DNA of 64,000 nt from Ostreococcus lucimarinus CCE9901 (Eukaryota; Chlorophyta; Mamiellophyceae; Mamiellales; Bathycoccaceae), in the NCBI RefSeq assembly GCF_000092065.1, contig NC_009363.1:606854-670853 (forward strand). The letters run 5' to 3'. The translations under genes were made by a program, and so were the position numbers. Positions 1 through 9,672 of this stretch are shown piece after piece. Under the pieces are notes generated by a model. That model worked only from the letters and a program-made list of their open reading frames with translations, had not been told where the DNA came from and did not search any database. Numbering within the stretch: position 1 is the stretch's first letter; each line of letters begins with the position of its first letter.

Positions 1-1118
1 TCGTCGGCGTCGTTCCCGGACGCCGGCCATAGAAATAAAACCTTGTCGTTGTGGCTCGCGCACAGAGTCGCGAGCATCGTCTTACACGAACTCAGCGCCA
101 GTCGCACGCCCGCTCGTTCGATACCTCGCGCGTCGCACGCCAAAGTTTTCTGTTCAAACCGCGCGACTTTTTCGTATCCGTCTCCGCGCTGAGACTCGCG
201 GAAAATTCTCGTCGATGCCGTCGCGTCGCACGTCAGCGGGTGCGTGAGCGCGCGCGTGATCCGCCAAGTCAATTCATCGATCCATAAAAGGGCCTCGTTC
301 GACACGCACGTGACGATGAGACGTCCATCCTTCGCCCGAACGCTCGGCGCCGACGCGCCTCGAATCGTCGCTCGCCGGAGGCCTTCGGCCGAAAAAATCT
401 CCAGCGCCGGTCGCGCCTCCACCGCGCACGAATCGTCATAAATTAGAATCTCCTGCCCCCCTGCGCCGCCAAACTCGATCATCTGCGCATCGAAGCCCGG
501 AGGCAAGCGAAACGAGATCGCGCCTTCGTACGGCGCCGTCGCCGAGAACACCTCCACGCGTTCGCGCGCTTCGTCGTCGCGCGTCACGAACGCCATCCAC
601 CGTCCATCTCGCGACCGCGCGTGCGCGCTAAATCTGGAGCTACTCTTCCTCGCGTGCGCGATTCGAACGAAGTCGAATCCGTCTCGGTCGTCGAGCATCG
701 TCGTCGACGCGTCGCCGTCGCCGGCGAACGCGAGCGCGCCGTCGCCCGCGCGGAACGCCCGCGAGCACGCCCCGATGCCGCGCGCGACGCGCTCGAGCGT
801 CAACCCGCGGTCGTCGACGGTGACGACGCACGCGGTGCCGTCGTCGAGGACCACCGCGCAGACGTCGCGCGTCGCGTGCCAAGCGACAGACGCGATTGTG
901 CTTTCAAACTGTATCGCCTTCCCGACGCGTTCGTCGACGCGCGCGGCGCGCCGGAGCGTCAGATGGACGCCATCGCGCACGAGCGCGCGCGTGCGGTCGG
1001 GGCTGAGCGCGACGGAGCCGCGAAGATCGCGGTCGTCGAGCGCGAGGGCGGGCATGCTGTGCGGCTGGCGCCGGCGCGCGTCGCGCCGGCAGTCGGTGGC
1101 GCGGTCTATCTCTCGCAT
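1..1118 (-). CDS. WRAP73: WRAP73/WDR8-like WD-repeat protein, 3' end beyond window
   Basis: An uninterrupted minus-strand frame starts at ATG 1118 and runs off the left edge, so the C-terminus is missing (at least 372 codons seen). The protein follows the WRAP73/WDR8 layout: an early 'SxxxSVAWHATRDVCAVV' blade, 'DGRWMAFVTRDD', a 'WIDELTWRI..LTHP' blade (family: 'NHVTWKMI..FGHP'), then 'GVRLALSSCKTMLATLCAS' and 'DKVLFLW' (family: 'GIGMLAFSPD..LATRND..VWVW'). WRAP73 binds centrosomal or spindle-pole proteins and helps anchor microtubules; in this acentriolar alga a spindle role is inferred. An in-frame ATG about 21 codons downstream is an alternative start. Family assignment rests on my alignment from memory; that it is a WD protein is more certain. 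Confidence 0.65.
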   Translation of the reverse strand, partial: MREIDRATDCRRDARRRQPHSMPALALDDRDLRGSVALSPDRTRALVRDGVHLTLRRAARVDERVGKAIQFESTIASVAWHATRDVCAVVLDDGTACVVTVDDRGLTLERVARGIGACSRAFRAGDGALAFAGDGDASTTMLDDRDGFDFVRIAHARKSSSRFSAHARSRDGRWMAFVTRDDEARERVEVFSATAPYEGAISFRLPPGFDAQMIEFGGAGGQEILIYDDSCAVEARPALEIFSAEGLRRATIRGASAPSVRAKDGRLIVTCVSNEALLWIDELTWRITRALTHPLTCDATASTRIFRESQRGDGYEKVARFEQKTLACDARGIERAGVRLALSSCKTMLATLCASHNDKVLFLWPASGNDAD

Positions 1119-1178
1119 AAAACTACGGCGCGGCGCCGCGCGGGAGCTATGTCTAATAACACTGGCTGCGTCGATCAC

Positions 1179-2225
1179 TCAGACGTTGCCGTCGGCCTGG
1201 ACGCCGTCGTAGGAGACTCTGTACGCCGGGAATTGGCTGGCGTCGATGACGCCGCAACCGATGTCTCGCACAGTGACGTTCAAGCGACCGTTGAGCATTT
1301 TCCCACGCAAGTGACCGGGCATCGATCCCGGGTACACGTTTAACACGCTGTGCACGATCATGCGCGAAGGGCCGCCGAAGAGCAAGACGTCGCCCGAGTT
1401 CAGGCGCACGACTTTGTGCTCGGGATCGTCAAACGAATATTTGTACCCAAAGTCGCCGCTCAGCCCTACGGAGAAACTCACGATGGGCGGACCCGTGCGC
1501 GATTTTACGAGCTTTGGATCTTCACTATCTTTGTGCCACTTGAACTCGGCGCCGTCTTTGTAAAAGTTTACCAGGCACGTCGTCGGGTTCATGTTTGTCG
1601 GCATCTCGGCGTCCGCGGCGCACGCCGCCGCCACCGCGTCCTCGCACATCTGCGTCAAAATCCCGTCTGGAAACGCATCGGGTTCGAGGATCATCCGCCC
1701 ACGACTACCTTGATTCAGCTTGAACGTCCCATCTCCCATCTTCGCGAAGAAACCTTGCCCGCGCGCGGCGTCGTCGGATCCTGATTCGCCGAGCGCGAAC
1801 GATTCGCTCGCCAACCACATTTGCGCCTCCACGCTCAAAAACTTCCTCAAGCACACCAATCCTGGTCCGAGACGCTCCGTCTTAAATCCGTGCGGCTTTT
1901 TCTCTCGTTCACGCGTCGATTTCACCGCCGCGTCGTCGTCTAAATCCCGTCCGACGCACTCTCGCAGCCGCCTCCGGTCCAACGCCGACGGCGTCGTCGC
2001 GATCACCTCTCGCGCCGTCGCCCTCGTCACCCCCCCCGTCCGCGCGCACTCCACCAATACTTTCGCGAACTCCGACGTCGTCACCTCCCGGCGCTGAAAC
2101 GCCCGCGCGTGCGCGCGCAGCGCGTCGTACGCTTTCTTCGCCAGCTGTCCCCGCAACGCCTTCGCGAGCTTCTGACACCGCCCTCTGGCGCCTTCGCCGC
2201 CCGTCGCGTCTCGCGCGTCGTCCAT
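1179..2225 (-). CDS. AlkB-like 2-oxoglutarate/Fe(II) dioxygenase
   Basis: 348 residues. The C-terminal half is an AlkB fold: iron ligands HxD in 'WHKDSED' and a distal His in 'MIVHSV', with the 2OG-binding arginines in 'GRLNVTVRDIG'. 'FGGPSRMIVHSV' and 'GPPIVSFSVGLSGDF' are typical AlkB signatures. AlkB proteins oxidatively demethylate alkylated DNA or RNA bases; the substrate cannot be read from sequence. Residues 1-110 form a basic and acidic helical extension without a recognised domain. The frame is open far upstream, but that part lies antisense to the SNARE gene at 2331; the ATG at 2225 is preferred because it leaves about 105 bp between the two divergent genes. Confidence 0.85.
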   Translation of the reverse strand: MDDARDATGGEGARGRCQKLAKALRGQLAKKAYDALRAHARAFQRREVTTSEFAKVLVECARTGGVTRATAREVIATTPSALDRRRLRECVGRDLDDDAAVKSTREREKKPHGFKTERLGPGLVCLRKFLSVEAQMWLASESFALGESGSDDAARGQGFFAKMGDGTFKLNQGSRGRMILEPDAFPDGILTQMCEDAVAAACAADAEMPTNMNPTTCLVNFYKDGAEFKWHKDSEDPKLVKSRTGPPIVSFSVGLSGDFGYKYSFDDPEHKVVRLNSGDVLLFGGPSRMIVHSVLNVYPGSMPGHLRGKMLNGRLNVTVRDIGCGVIDASQFPAYRVSYDGVQADGNV

Positions 2226-2330
2226 CGCGGTGTCGTCCGCGCCTCGACCGCGCGCGCGTCGACGCTCGACGCCCGCGCGCGCCGCTCTGTCGCCATTCGT
2301 CGACGCATCGCGTCGCGTCGCCGCATCGTC

Positions 2331-3029
2331 ATGACGGACGCGCGTCGCTACGACCGCGCGAACGACCCGTACTACGTCGTGCGCGACGAGATCGCGCGCC
2401 ACGTCGACGACCTCGCGCGCCGCGCGCGGAGCGGCGCCGCGAGCGCGACGGTAAGCGCGGCGCTCGAGCGAGACATCGAGAGCGCGCGCTGGGAGCTCGA
2501 CGAACTCGACCGCGCGATCGCGGTCGCGGAGCGCGAGAGCGCGCGGTACAAGCTCGACGCGCGCGAGATCGACGAAAGGAAACGGTGGAGCGCGCGGGCG
2601 CGCGAGGCGGTGGACGAAGCGATGGCGACGACGCGCGCGAGGGCTCGAGCGGGACGCGCGAACGGGGACGGCGACGGCGACGCGAACGGGACGACGACGC
2701 GAACGGCGGGAGACGCGGGCGTCGGTGAGGCGGGATTCGACGATCATCAACAGTTGCTCGTGCGAAGGCAAGACGAGGATCTGGACGACATATCGGCGAG
2801 CATAACGCGCATCGGACAAGTCGGTTTGACCATCGGCGAGGAGCTCGCGTCGCAGTCGAAAATGTTGGAGGACTTGGACGAAGACGTCGACGGCGTCAAC
2901 GCGAGGTTGGCGGCGGCGGAGCGAAAGATGCGAGATGTTTTGAAAAAGGTCGGTCTGCGCGGACAGCTTTGCGTGATTTTCTTCTTGACCGTCGTGTTGT
3001 TCGTCTTGTTCGCGATCGCGTTTCAGTGA
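2331..3029 (+). CDS. Qc-SNARE, syntaxin 6/10/61 type
   Basis: 232 residues. The N-terminal half is a helical bundle like the syntaxin-6 N-domain ('DPYYVVRDEIARHVDDLARRA', 'ERDIESARWELDELDRAI'). The SNARE motif (about residues 145-205) has 'RRQDEDLDDISASITRIGQ' leading to a central Gln layer, and a C-terminal membrane anchor (about 210-232) follows. Members of this class mediate fusion at the trans-Golgi network and endosomes. The start is the first ATG of the region that begins real SNARE homology; the frame is open upstream but lies antisense to the AlkB gene's start. Confidence 0.88.
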   Translation: MTDARRYDRANDPYYVVRDEIARHVDDLARRARSGAASATVSAALERDIESARWELDELDRAIAVAERESARYKLDAREIDERKRWSARAREAVDEAMATTRARARAGRANGDGDGDANGTTTRTAGDAGVGEAGFDDHQQLLVRRQDEDLDDISASITRIGQVGLTIGEELASQSKMLEDLDEDVDGVNARLAAAERKMRDVLKKVGLRGQLCVIFFLTVVLFVLFAIAFQ

Positions 3030-3148
3030 CGCACGCGGCGTCGGCGCGTCGCGGTTCGCTAGTCTAATACTTGCAATATTGTACTGTACAAACACTTCCT
3101 TCGTCTTCGTCCTCTCTAATCGTCGCCGCGCGCGCTAACATCGTTTAT

Positions 3149-3931
3149 TTAATCGTCCCACGACAACACCTTGGTGGTGTCCCAACGCGCGACGCCGCTT
3201 CGCGTCACCGCGTCGTCCACCATGCGCTCGGCGTCCTCCAGCGCGACGTCGACGATTTCGTATCCGAGCATCCCTCGCATCGTCCCTCGCACGCGTTCGA
3301 ATATCTCATCGCGCTCGTACCCTCGATCGCGCAATCGCGTCACGAAATCTCCGTGCGCGCGTCCGTTCCTGTACGCCGGCGCGCGTTCCGGCGTCTTCAG
3401 CGTCGCCGCCATCGCGTCCTCGTCGTAGTCGTACAGAAACGACGTGTGGTGCAAAAACCTTCCCCTCGTGATCGCCTGCGCGTTCCCTCCGAACTTTCGC
3501 GTCCCGAACGCGTAATCGTTCTCTCGCAGCGCGAACGTCCCGCACTTATCGAACACCCGCGCGTACACCTCTCCCGTCGCCGCCATCACTCTTCGCGGGT
3601 GCGTCTCGCGTTCGCGCACCATCGCGTCGTCGCCCGCGTTCATCGTCATCCCCACGAACAGCGTGTCGCCGTCGCACGCGATCGTCCCACCGCCCGTGAA
3701 TCGTCGCACGAGTTTCACGTCGCGCCTTCGCGCCTCTCGCGCGTCGACCAAGCGCTCGACCGCGCCGGAGACGCCCAACACGACGGCGCGTCGCGCCGCG
3801 CCGTCGAGCGTCGTGAGCCAATCCTCGCTCGCGCGGTGTCGCAGCAGCCCCTCCTCGAGTCGCAGGAACCGCGCGATGTCGACCGATCGCGCGTGGACGT
3901 GGTACAGCGCTCGCGACGCGCCGCGCGCCAT
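3149..3931 (-). CDS. lipoate-protein ligase A-like protein (BPL/LPL fold)
   Basis: 260 residues. The catalytic-domain signature is 'VRRFTGGGTIACDGDTLFV', matching the RR-x-S/T-GGG-x-V-x-HD motif of lipoate ligases, followed by the lysine-containing 'FGTRKFGGNAQAI' and 'GRFLHHTSFLYDYD'. The His of the HD pair is replaced here (CD). The family attaches lipoate or octanoate to lysines of 2-oxoacid dehydrogenase subunits and the glycine-cleavage H protein. There is no obvious long transit peptide. It is convergent with the SNARE gene (120 bp between stops) and divergent from the coiled-coil gene at 4014. Biotin ligase is a less likely alternative because no biotin-specific motif is visible. Confidence 0.78.
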   Translation of the reverse strand: MARGASRALYHVHARSVDIARFLRLEEGLLRHRASEDWLTTLDGAARRAVVLGVSGAVERLVDAREARRRDVKLVRRFTGGGTIACDGDTLFVGMTMNAGDDAMVRERETHPRRVMAATGEVYARVFDKCGTFALRENDYAFGTRKFGGNAQAITRGRFLHHTSFLYDYDEDAMAATLKTPERAPAYRNGRAHGDFVTRLRDRGYERDEIFERVRGTMRGMLGYEIVDVALEDAERMVDDAVTRSGVARWDTTKVLSWDD

Positions 3932-4013
3932 GCGCGTCGCGCGTCGCGTCGCGATGTGTCGTCATCGGCGGCTCAGCCTTCGTCGGCGTTCGCCACTCAT
4001 CGGCGCTTCGGCG

Positions 4014-5090
4014 ATGACGGACGTCGAGCTCAAGGCGTCGCGCGCGCTCGAGGCCGCGCGCGCGTTCCTCGCGCGCTCGCCCGCGAGCGCGCGCGCGCCG
4101 AGCGCGACGACGCGCGCGAGGAACGCGCTGAATGTGAATCTCGACGCGACGTTTTCCGCGGCGACGAGCGACGACGCGAGGACGGACGCGGACGCGGCGA
4201 CGACGGGACGCGCGCCGGAGACGCCCGCGTCGGTGGCGTTGGAGCTGTCGAGCGAGAGCGACGACGACGACGACGCGGCGACGGGCGGCGACGACGCGCG
4301 GGAGAGAGGCGAGGAAGGGCGACGGGTGAGGCTCGAAGTGGACGAAGACGAGGACGTCGACGACGGCGCGCGCGATGGTGGGGAATCGGACTCCGAGGGC
4401 GTGTTCGCGGTGGCGATCAAACGCGAGCGAGACGAGGCGGAGGCGGAGGCGGAGGCGGAGGCGGAGGCGGAGGCGGAGGCGGAGGCGGAGGCGGAAACCG
4501 GCGGCGAGGCGGAGGCGAACGCCGAGACCGCGGCGGCGTTGCGAGCGAATATCGACGCGTTGCGCGAAGAGTTGGAAGAGTCGAGATGGGCGCGCGAGGC
4601 GCTGGAGACGCGCGTGCAGGAGGCGGAGAAGATCGCCGCCGAGGCGCGCTCGAAGACAATCGAGAGCGCGTTGGATCCGCAAAACCAGTTGACGAACGAG
4701 CAAGTGGCCGCGCTCAGGGCGGAGATCGAACAAGTGGAGTATTTGAAACGTTTACTCGCGCGCGCGGAGCAGATGCGTAACGTCGCGCGCGCGGAGACGA
4801 AACAGGCGCGCGACAAACACGAGAGCGATTTGGAAATCGTTCGCAAGGAAGTCGCCGTCATGGACGCCGAGATGGAAAATTTACGGCGGCGCGTGAAAAA
4901 GGACAAAGCGAAAATTGAGGCGATGGAACGCACGACCATCGAGGCCGCGGATGAATTCGCGACGCTGTACTCGCGACAAGAGAACACCAGACGTCTCCTC
5001 GGCGCGTGCATCGTCGCCATCCTCGCCCTCGTCGTGCGCCTCGGTCTATCGGGGCAAACTTTCATGATGAAAAACATGTATCAGTACTGA
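4014..5090 (+). CDS. coiled-coil protein with C-terminal membrane anchor, function unknown
   Basis: 358 residues. Residues 1-150 are low-complexity and acidic; at about 140-162 lies an (Ala-Glu) run encoded by a GGAGGC hexamer repeat. From about 170 to 330 there are long heptad-like helices ('LREELEESRWAREALETRV', 'EQVEYLKRLLARAEQMRNV'). The end is a single transmembrane helix ('LLGACIVAILALVVRLGL') followed by 13 residues, so it is probably tail-anchored, with the coiled coil in the cytosol, like golgins or organelle tethers. That role is inference. Start: the ATG beginning MTDVELK; an in-frame ATG 60 bp upstream is possible. Confidence 0.7.
   Translation: MTDVELKASRALEAARAFLARSPASARAPSATTRARNALNVNLDATFSAATSDDARTDADAATTGRAPETPASVALELSSESDDDDDAATGGDDARERGEEGRRVRLEVDEDEDVDDGARDGGESDSEGVFAVAIKRERDEAEAEAEAEAEAEAEAEAEAETGGEAEANAETAAALRANIDALREELEESRWAREALETRVQEAEKIAAEARSKTIESALDPQNQLTNEQVAALRAEIEQVEYLKRLLARAEQMRNVARAETKQARDKHESDLEIVRKEVAVMDAEMENLRRRVKKDKAKIEAMERTTIEAADEFATLYSRQENTRRLLGACIVAILALVVRLGLSGQTFMMKNMYQY
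4434..4494 (+). repeat. GGAGGC hexanucleotide microsatellite inside a coding region
   Basis: About ten tandem GGAGGC units encode an alternating Glu-Ala stretch in the tail-anchored coiled-coil protein. A hexamer keeps the frame when its copy number changes, so length variation between strains would be tolerated. Confidence 0.95.
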
Positions 5091-5135
5091 TGTAAGAACA
5101 TAAACGCGCGCTTCGTTCTAAACCCCCATCGGCGA

Positions 5136-5492
5136 TCATTTGCCGCGCTGACCCGCGACGCCGCCGTCGACGTCGTGTTTCCAGTCGAGAAGTCTCTGTA
5201 GCGCGTCGTCGCTCATCGAACGCGTCTCCGGGACGACGTATCGCAAATGTTTGATTTCTTCCACGGCAGAATCATATCCGTGCTGCTTTGCGTGGACATC
5301 GCGCAGTTTTTTTGATATCTTGCGTAGTGACTCGAGGTCTTGTTCGTGCACGTACGCGGCCTCGGCGGCGCGGTCGCGAGCCTTCACCCAGTCTGTTGCG
5401 CCGACGCCGACTGTTTTCGAGTAACACCGCGCCGGCGCATCGCGAACGAGCGCGCGCCGTGCGAACCGAGTCGTGATCGCCGTGAGTGACAT
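5136..5492 (-). CDS. mitochondrial small protein resembling ATPase inhibitor IF1
   Basis: 118 residues. An arginine- and alanine-rich N-terminus lacking acidic residues ('MSLTAITTRFARRALVRD') looks like a mitochondrial presequence. The middle, 'DRAAEAAYVHEQDLESLRKI', resembles the IATP signature (family: 'REkAaEdryfrqkekEqLeaL'). IF1 binds F1-ATPase and blocks ATP hydrolysis when the proton gradient collapses. The C-terminal extension ('KHLRYVVPETRSMSDDALQ') is not typical of IF1, so assignment to the family is tentative. The gene is convergent with the coiled-coil gene, 45 bp away. Confidence 0.5.
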   Translation of the reverse strand: MSLTAITTRFARRALVRDAPARCYSKTVGVGATDWVKARDRAAEAAYVHEQDLESLRKISKKLRDVHAKQHGYDSAVEEIKHLRYVVPETRSMSDDALQRLLDWKHDVDGGVAGQRGK

Positions 5493-5580
5493 GCGTTTGC
5501 GTTTTTGAAGCGCGAGCGGTGTCGGCGCGAGGCGAGGTGTGCGGCGCGCGAATAATTGAAAACAACGAGATGGGATTAAA

Positions 5581-7224
5581 TCACGGCGCCGCCGAGGTCG
5601 CGTTGGAGACGCCTAAAGGCTGGACTTCAGCTATCGGGCCTTCGCGAATGAACGCGGCCCAGTAATCGGGCATGAGAAGGGCAAGAATGTGCGGCTCGGT
5701 GTCGCGCTCTAACGCGACCTCGAGCGTCAAGACGTCTTCGAGGAGCTTCTCGAGAGATTTGCTCACCTTGGAAAACATCGGACCGAGAGTCTGCGCGGCG
5801 CGAGAAGCGTCCGCGGGAGAAAGCCAAAGATGTTCGCGCAAAGCGGGGAGAGAACCCCCTTGAGCGCCTCGCAAGGAGTTGAGTTGTGCTGTGAGTACAC
5901 CGCGCAAATTTTTCGCTTCGCTGAGCAATCGCGCGCACTCTTCGGCGTCGCCGTCGGCGCGGCAGGCGCGGCCGAACAAGCCCGCTAATAAATACTGCAC
6001 CTGTTTCGTCCCACGATCCTGCGCGAGACGCTCTAAAATCCAATCTTTGATCATCATTGCCTCATTCGGGCGCTGCCACAACACGTTCACGAGCAACAAG
6101 GTGTCGAATTCGCTCACCTCGTCGCGGTTGTTCGTGTACGCCGCGACGCGCAACATTTGCACCGCCTTGAGCAAGCGACGATCGGAAACGTACACCGGCG
6201 GCTCACACTTGTCTTGCAAAAACGTTCGTAAGTCAGTGATCAGCTCGATGACGTTCGTCGGTACCTCGGTCTCCGCCGCGGCTTCGTATCGAATGTTCGC
6301 AAAGTCCTCCGGCTTGAGTCGGGTGTCGCTCGTCGAGACGCCGCCGTGATCGTTCGCCTTGGACCCGATCGCCGCCTCGCCGCCGAGAGATAGCAACTTC
6401 CCGAGCCCACCGGCGGATACTTGTTCGACGCTCGATCGCAATAAAAATCGATCGTACAGCGCGTCCAACTCCTCGCTCTCCGGTAATTCATTCGAAGCGC
6501 CGACCAAGCACAACAGCGGCACGTCGACGCGTTCGCTCCCGTTATCAAACAACCTCTCGTTCAATATCGTCAACAGCGAGTTCAAGATGGCTGAATTCGC
6601 CTTAAAAATTTCATCCACAAACGCCACGTTGGCGCTGGGCAGATATCCATCAATCTTCCGCACGTACTCATCGTTTTCCAGCCCCTTCATGCTCAGCGGT
6701 CCAAACAACTCCTCCGGCACCGAAAACCGCGTGAGCAATCGTTCAAAAAATTGCCCTCCCTCGCACAGCGCGCTCAGCCGGCGTCCAAGTTCGCTCTTCG
6801 CCGTCCCAGGCGGTCCGAGCAACAGCAAGTGTTCTCCGCAGCACGCCGCCAGCAGCAACAACCGCGTCTCCGTCTCGCGTTCCACCAAACCTCGCTCCAG
6901 CGCCGTCGTCGCCGCCGCGATCTTCCTCGACAGTTCCTCCCTCCGCGCGCTCGACGACGCCATCCCGTCCTTTGCGTGCGCGTCCGCGTCGACGTCGGTC
7001 TCTCCGCTCACGATCGGCGCCATGCGCTCGCGCACGCGCTCGCGCACCGCGCGCTCCTCGGCCGATATCTGCGCATCCTGCTCGCGCTGTCGCCGCTTCC
7101 ACTCCGGCTCGTCCGCGTCCGCGGCGCGCGCGATCGCGCGACCGCGCGGTCGGACCTCGCGTCGGTCGCGCGCGCGCGCCGGGATCGCGCCGACGCGCGA
7201 CGCGCGCGCCATCGCGAGCGCCAT
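5581..7224 (-). CDS. plastid-targeted MoxR/RavA-type AAA+ ATPase
   Basis: 547 residues. The first 45 or so residues are rich in Arg, Ala and Ser and look like a transit peptide. The AAA+ core follows: Walker A 'LLGPPGTAKSELGRRL' (about residue 133), 'FSVPEELFGPLSMKGL', Walker B 'VAFVDEIFKANSAILNSLL' (about 195), and 'DALYDRFLLR' carrying the arginine finger. The insert and C-terminal part match RavA (MoxR group), which acts as a chaperone-like ATPase. A conserved plant plastid or mitochondrial homologue exists; the client here is unknown. The open frame continues upstream, but ATG 7224 is preferred because the divergent PsbP-like gene starts at 7295. Confidence 0.88.
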   Translation of the reverse strand: MALAMARASRVGAIPARARDRREVRPRGRAIARAADADEPEWKRRQREQDAQISAEERAVRERVRERMAPIVSGETDVDADAHAKDGMASSSARREELSRKIAAATTALERGLVERETETRLLLLAACCGEHLLLLGPPGTAKSELGRRLSALCEGGQFFERLLTRFSVPEELFGPLSMKGLENDEYVRKIDGYLPSANVAFVDEIFKANSAILNSLLTILNERLFDNGSERVDVPLLCLVGASNELPESEELDALYDRFLLRSSVEQVSAGGLGKLLSLGGEAAIGSKANDHGGVSTSDTRLKPEDFANIRYEAAAETEVPTNVIELITDLRTFLQDKCEPPVYVSDRRLLKAVQMLRVAAYTNNRDEVSEFDTLLLVNVLWQRPNEAMMIKDWILERLAQDRGTKQVQYLLAGLFGRACRADGDAEECARLLSEAKNLRGVLTAQLNSLRGAQGGSLPALREHLWLSPADASRAAQTLGPMFSKVSKSLEKLLEDVLTLEVALERDTEPHILALLMPDYWAAFIREGPIAEVQPLGVSNATSAAP

Positions 7225-7294
7225 GGATGAATGCGTGCGCGCGCGGCAATCTGACGTCAGCGCGTCGTCGTCGTTATCCGCACACGCGCGCGCG

Positions 7295-7406
7295 ATGCGA
7301 GGCGCGCTCGCGACGCCGCGCGCGACGCGCGGCGCGCGACGCGACGCCGCGACGGTCGGTCGACGCGGGCGCGCGACGCGCGCGCGCGCGGCGACGCGCG
7401 GCGACG

Positions 7407-7437
<31 letters not shown>

Positions 7438-8089
7438 ACGGCGCGCGCTGGTCGCGCTGGTCGCGCTCGCGAACGCGCGACGCGCGAACGCGGGTCCGGC
7501 GACGCGACCGTTCGTCGTCGACGCGGTGAAGAACGAGCGATGGGTGGCCGTGGACGCGACGTTCGAGGTGCCGGCGACGTGGGCGAACAGGCCGGGGCAA
7601 CGCGCGAGGGTGGATAAATACGTCCTGTACACGGATACGTACGGGCCGAATTATCGGTACACGACGACGGTGCCGAAACTGCTCGGCGACGGCGAGGCGA
7701 AGATCGATCAACTCGCGCTGGTCGTCGTGTCGAGGGAGGGATTGGAGAGCGTGGGGGATTTGGGGACGATTGAAAGGATCGATCCCGCGCGCGCGTTCGG
7801 CGTGGAAGGTTTCGAGGGATTGGCGGCGAGCGAGGTCGCGAAGGCGAGCGTGAGAGAGGACGCGGGCAAGCAAACGTATTATCAGTGGGAGCTCTTCGAT
7901 GGCCAACATCGATTTTTGATGTCGGCGTGCGTGTCGGGAGGGGGGTTGTATTGCTGGGTCGCTCAAATCGACGGCGCGCGGTTCGACGCCGACGCGGAGA
8001 CGTACAGGGCGGTTTTGGACTCGGTGAACATCCCGCTCGTGGAAGAATCGCGTAACGATATGTCTAGTCGTATTTATGAAACCCGCTAG
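7295..8089 (+). CDS. PsbP-like thylakoid-lumen protein
   Basis: 264 residues. The N-terminus is a bipartite targeting sequence: an Arg/Ala/Thr-rich transit peptide, a Thr run encoded by a GAC/ACG repeat, then a twin-arginine signal 'TTRRRALVALVALANARR' ending in an AxA-type site ('ANAG'). The mature part has the PsbP pattern: 'VDKYVLYTDTYGPNYRYTT', 'DQLALVVVSREGLESVGDL', 'YYQWELFD' and 'HRFLMSACVSGGGLYCWVA'. PsbP-domain proteins act in the lumen in photosystem assembly or NDH function. It is too divergent to call PsbP itself. The RR motif suggests Tat import. Confidence 0.8.
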
Positions 8090-8106
8090 TGATTGGGATG
8101 CAATAA

Positions 8107-9423
8107 TTATCGCGCTTGTTGTTGTTTCATCGACTCGTTCATCGACTCGCGAAGAATCGCTTGCGCGCGCGACGCCGTGCCTCGATCGACCCCCTCGGTC
8201 TTACCGTCCACCGCCGCGTCTAAGAGCTCGAGCACGGTCTCTGCTTTCGCGACGTTTCGACCGGCGCCGATGTTCATCGCCGTGGCGCTTCCCACGTGCG
8301 TCGCGAGCGTCGCGGTGGTTTGCAAGACTTCGCTCAAATCCAACGCGTCGTCGGCTTGCTTTCGCAGGTATCCTAAGACGTACGCGCCCGCGCTGCTATC
8401 ACCGCACCCCACGGTGTCGCCGACTTTCACGCGTGGACAACCGACGCGCGCGCTTTGACCGTCGCGCGTGACGACCATCGCGCCTTCGGGACCGAGCTTC
8501 ACGACGACCCACTCCGCCGCGGATCCCGGAAAGTCGAACACAGCCGCGGCGTAGTCCGTGGGCGGCGCATTCGCACGCACGCCCGTGAGCGCTGCGAGTT
8601 CTTCCTCGGTCGCGAGCACGACGTCGGAATTTTCCAGCGCCACTCTCAATGCCTCCATGCGTGACGGATTCGTCTCGTCGACAAACGTAAACGCGCGAGG
8701 CCCCGGATCGAAAAACACCCCCGCGCCGTTCCCCTTGGCCAATTTGAGCGCCTGCGCTACAGCCTGAGGCTTGAGCTCGTCGAACACAAAACCGTTGAGA
8801 AACACCGCTCGACACGAACGCAACGCCTCGCGCGCTTCGTTAGAGACGTCGCTCACGTCCCGCATCAGCGGCCACGGGCCCAAATCGTACCTACTACAAA
8901 ACGCGTGCGAACCGGCGCCGTCGCTCAACACGAAACAAATCAACGTCTCGGCCAAAGCGCTCACGCGCACGCCCTGATCGTCTCCTGGAATCAATTCCAC
9001 GTGATCAATTCCCTCCAGCGCGAGCTCATCGATCAAAAACTTGCCGTATTCATCGTTTCCGACGTGTCCCGCGCACGACGCTCGCAAGCCCAGCCTCGAC
9101 GCCGCGATTAAAAAATTACAATTCCCGCCCAGTTCCCACGACTCTCGCGCCGGCGCCGTCCTCGCGAGTTCACCGAGTGTTTTAGTCGTCTTCAGCGACG
9201 TCGCGTCTGGGATCGGGCCGGGCGGCAGTAACACGTCCACGCACAGGTTACCGAGCGCGACGACGTCGTACTCTCGACTCGCGCGCCGCGCCACCCTTCG
9301 TCGCACCTCTCGCTCGCGCGCGCCCGCGCGCGCGCGGGACGACGCACGACCACTGTGCGCGCACTCTCCACACGCGCGTCGCCGCTCGACGTGCGCGTGC
9401 GCGGCGACTCGCGTCGAGATCAT
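8107..9423 (-). CDS. pfkB-family carbohydrate kinase, probably organellar
   Basis: 438 residues. After an Arg/Ala-rich N-terminal extension (about 1-50) comes a ribokinase fold: 'VVALGNLCVDVLLPPGPIP', 'ELGGNCNFLIAASRLGL', the GHVG motif 'CAGHVGNDEYGKFL', and the C-terminal pfkB signature 'VGDTVGCGDSSAGAYVLGY', in which the catalytic Asp of GCGD (family GAGD) is present. It matches uncharacterised plant plastid pfkB proteins. Substrate unknown. The reading frame begins upstream at a TTG, so the first ATG (9423) is used. It is convergent with the PsbP-like gene, only 17 bp apart. Confidence 0.85.
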   Translation of the reverse strand: MISTRVAAHAHVERRRACGECAHSGRASSRARAGAREREVRRRVARRASREYDVVALGNLCVDVLLPPGPIPDATSLKTTKTLGELARTAPARESWELGGNCNFLIAASRLGLRASCAGHVGNDEYGKFLIDELALEGIDHVELIPGDDQGVRVSALAETLICFVLSDGAGSHAFCSRYDLGPWPLMRDVSDVSNEAREALRSCRAVFLNGFVFDELKPQAVAQALKLAKGNGAGVFFDPGPRAFTFVDETNPSRMEALRVALENSDVVLATEEELAALTGVRANAPPTDYAAAVFDFPGSAAEWVVVKLGPEGAMVVTRDGQSARVGCPRVKVGDTVGCGDSSAGAYVLGYLRKQADDALDLSEVLQTTATLATHVGSATAMNIGAGRNVAKAETVLELLDAAVDGKTEGVDRGTASRAQAILRESMNESMKQQQAR

Positions 9424-9672
9424 GGTGCTCTCGATGCCGCTCGCCGAATCAATCAATCGCGCACGTTTCGCGCGCGCACGCGTTCGTGTCGAACGCCGCG
9501 CGCGATGGAGAAGACGAAGACGACGGTTCTACGTCCCGTTCGACGCGCGCGCGGACGTGGTGCGCGAACGCGTCGGTGCGCGCGTCAAAGTGTGGTTTCG
9601 ACTCGGTGCTGGTTAAGGGGAAGAAGGAGATATTTATTCGAGTCGAATAATTCGACGCGCGACGCCGAAAAG

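Noticed and set aside
3071-4780. 569-residue plus-strand ORF
   Set aside because: It is an Arg/Ala-rich shadow of the lipoate ligase and coiled-coil genes, with a long Gly run from the hexamer repeat; no domain.
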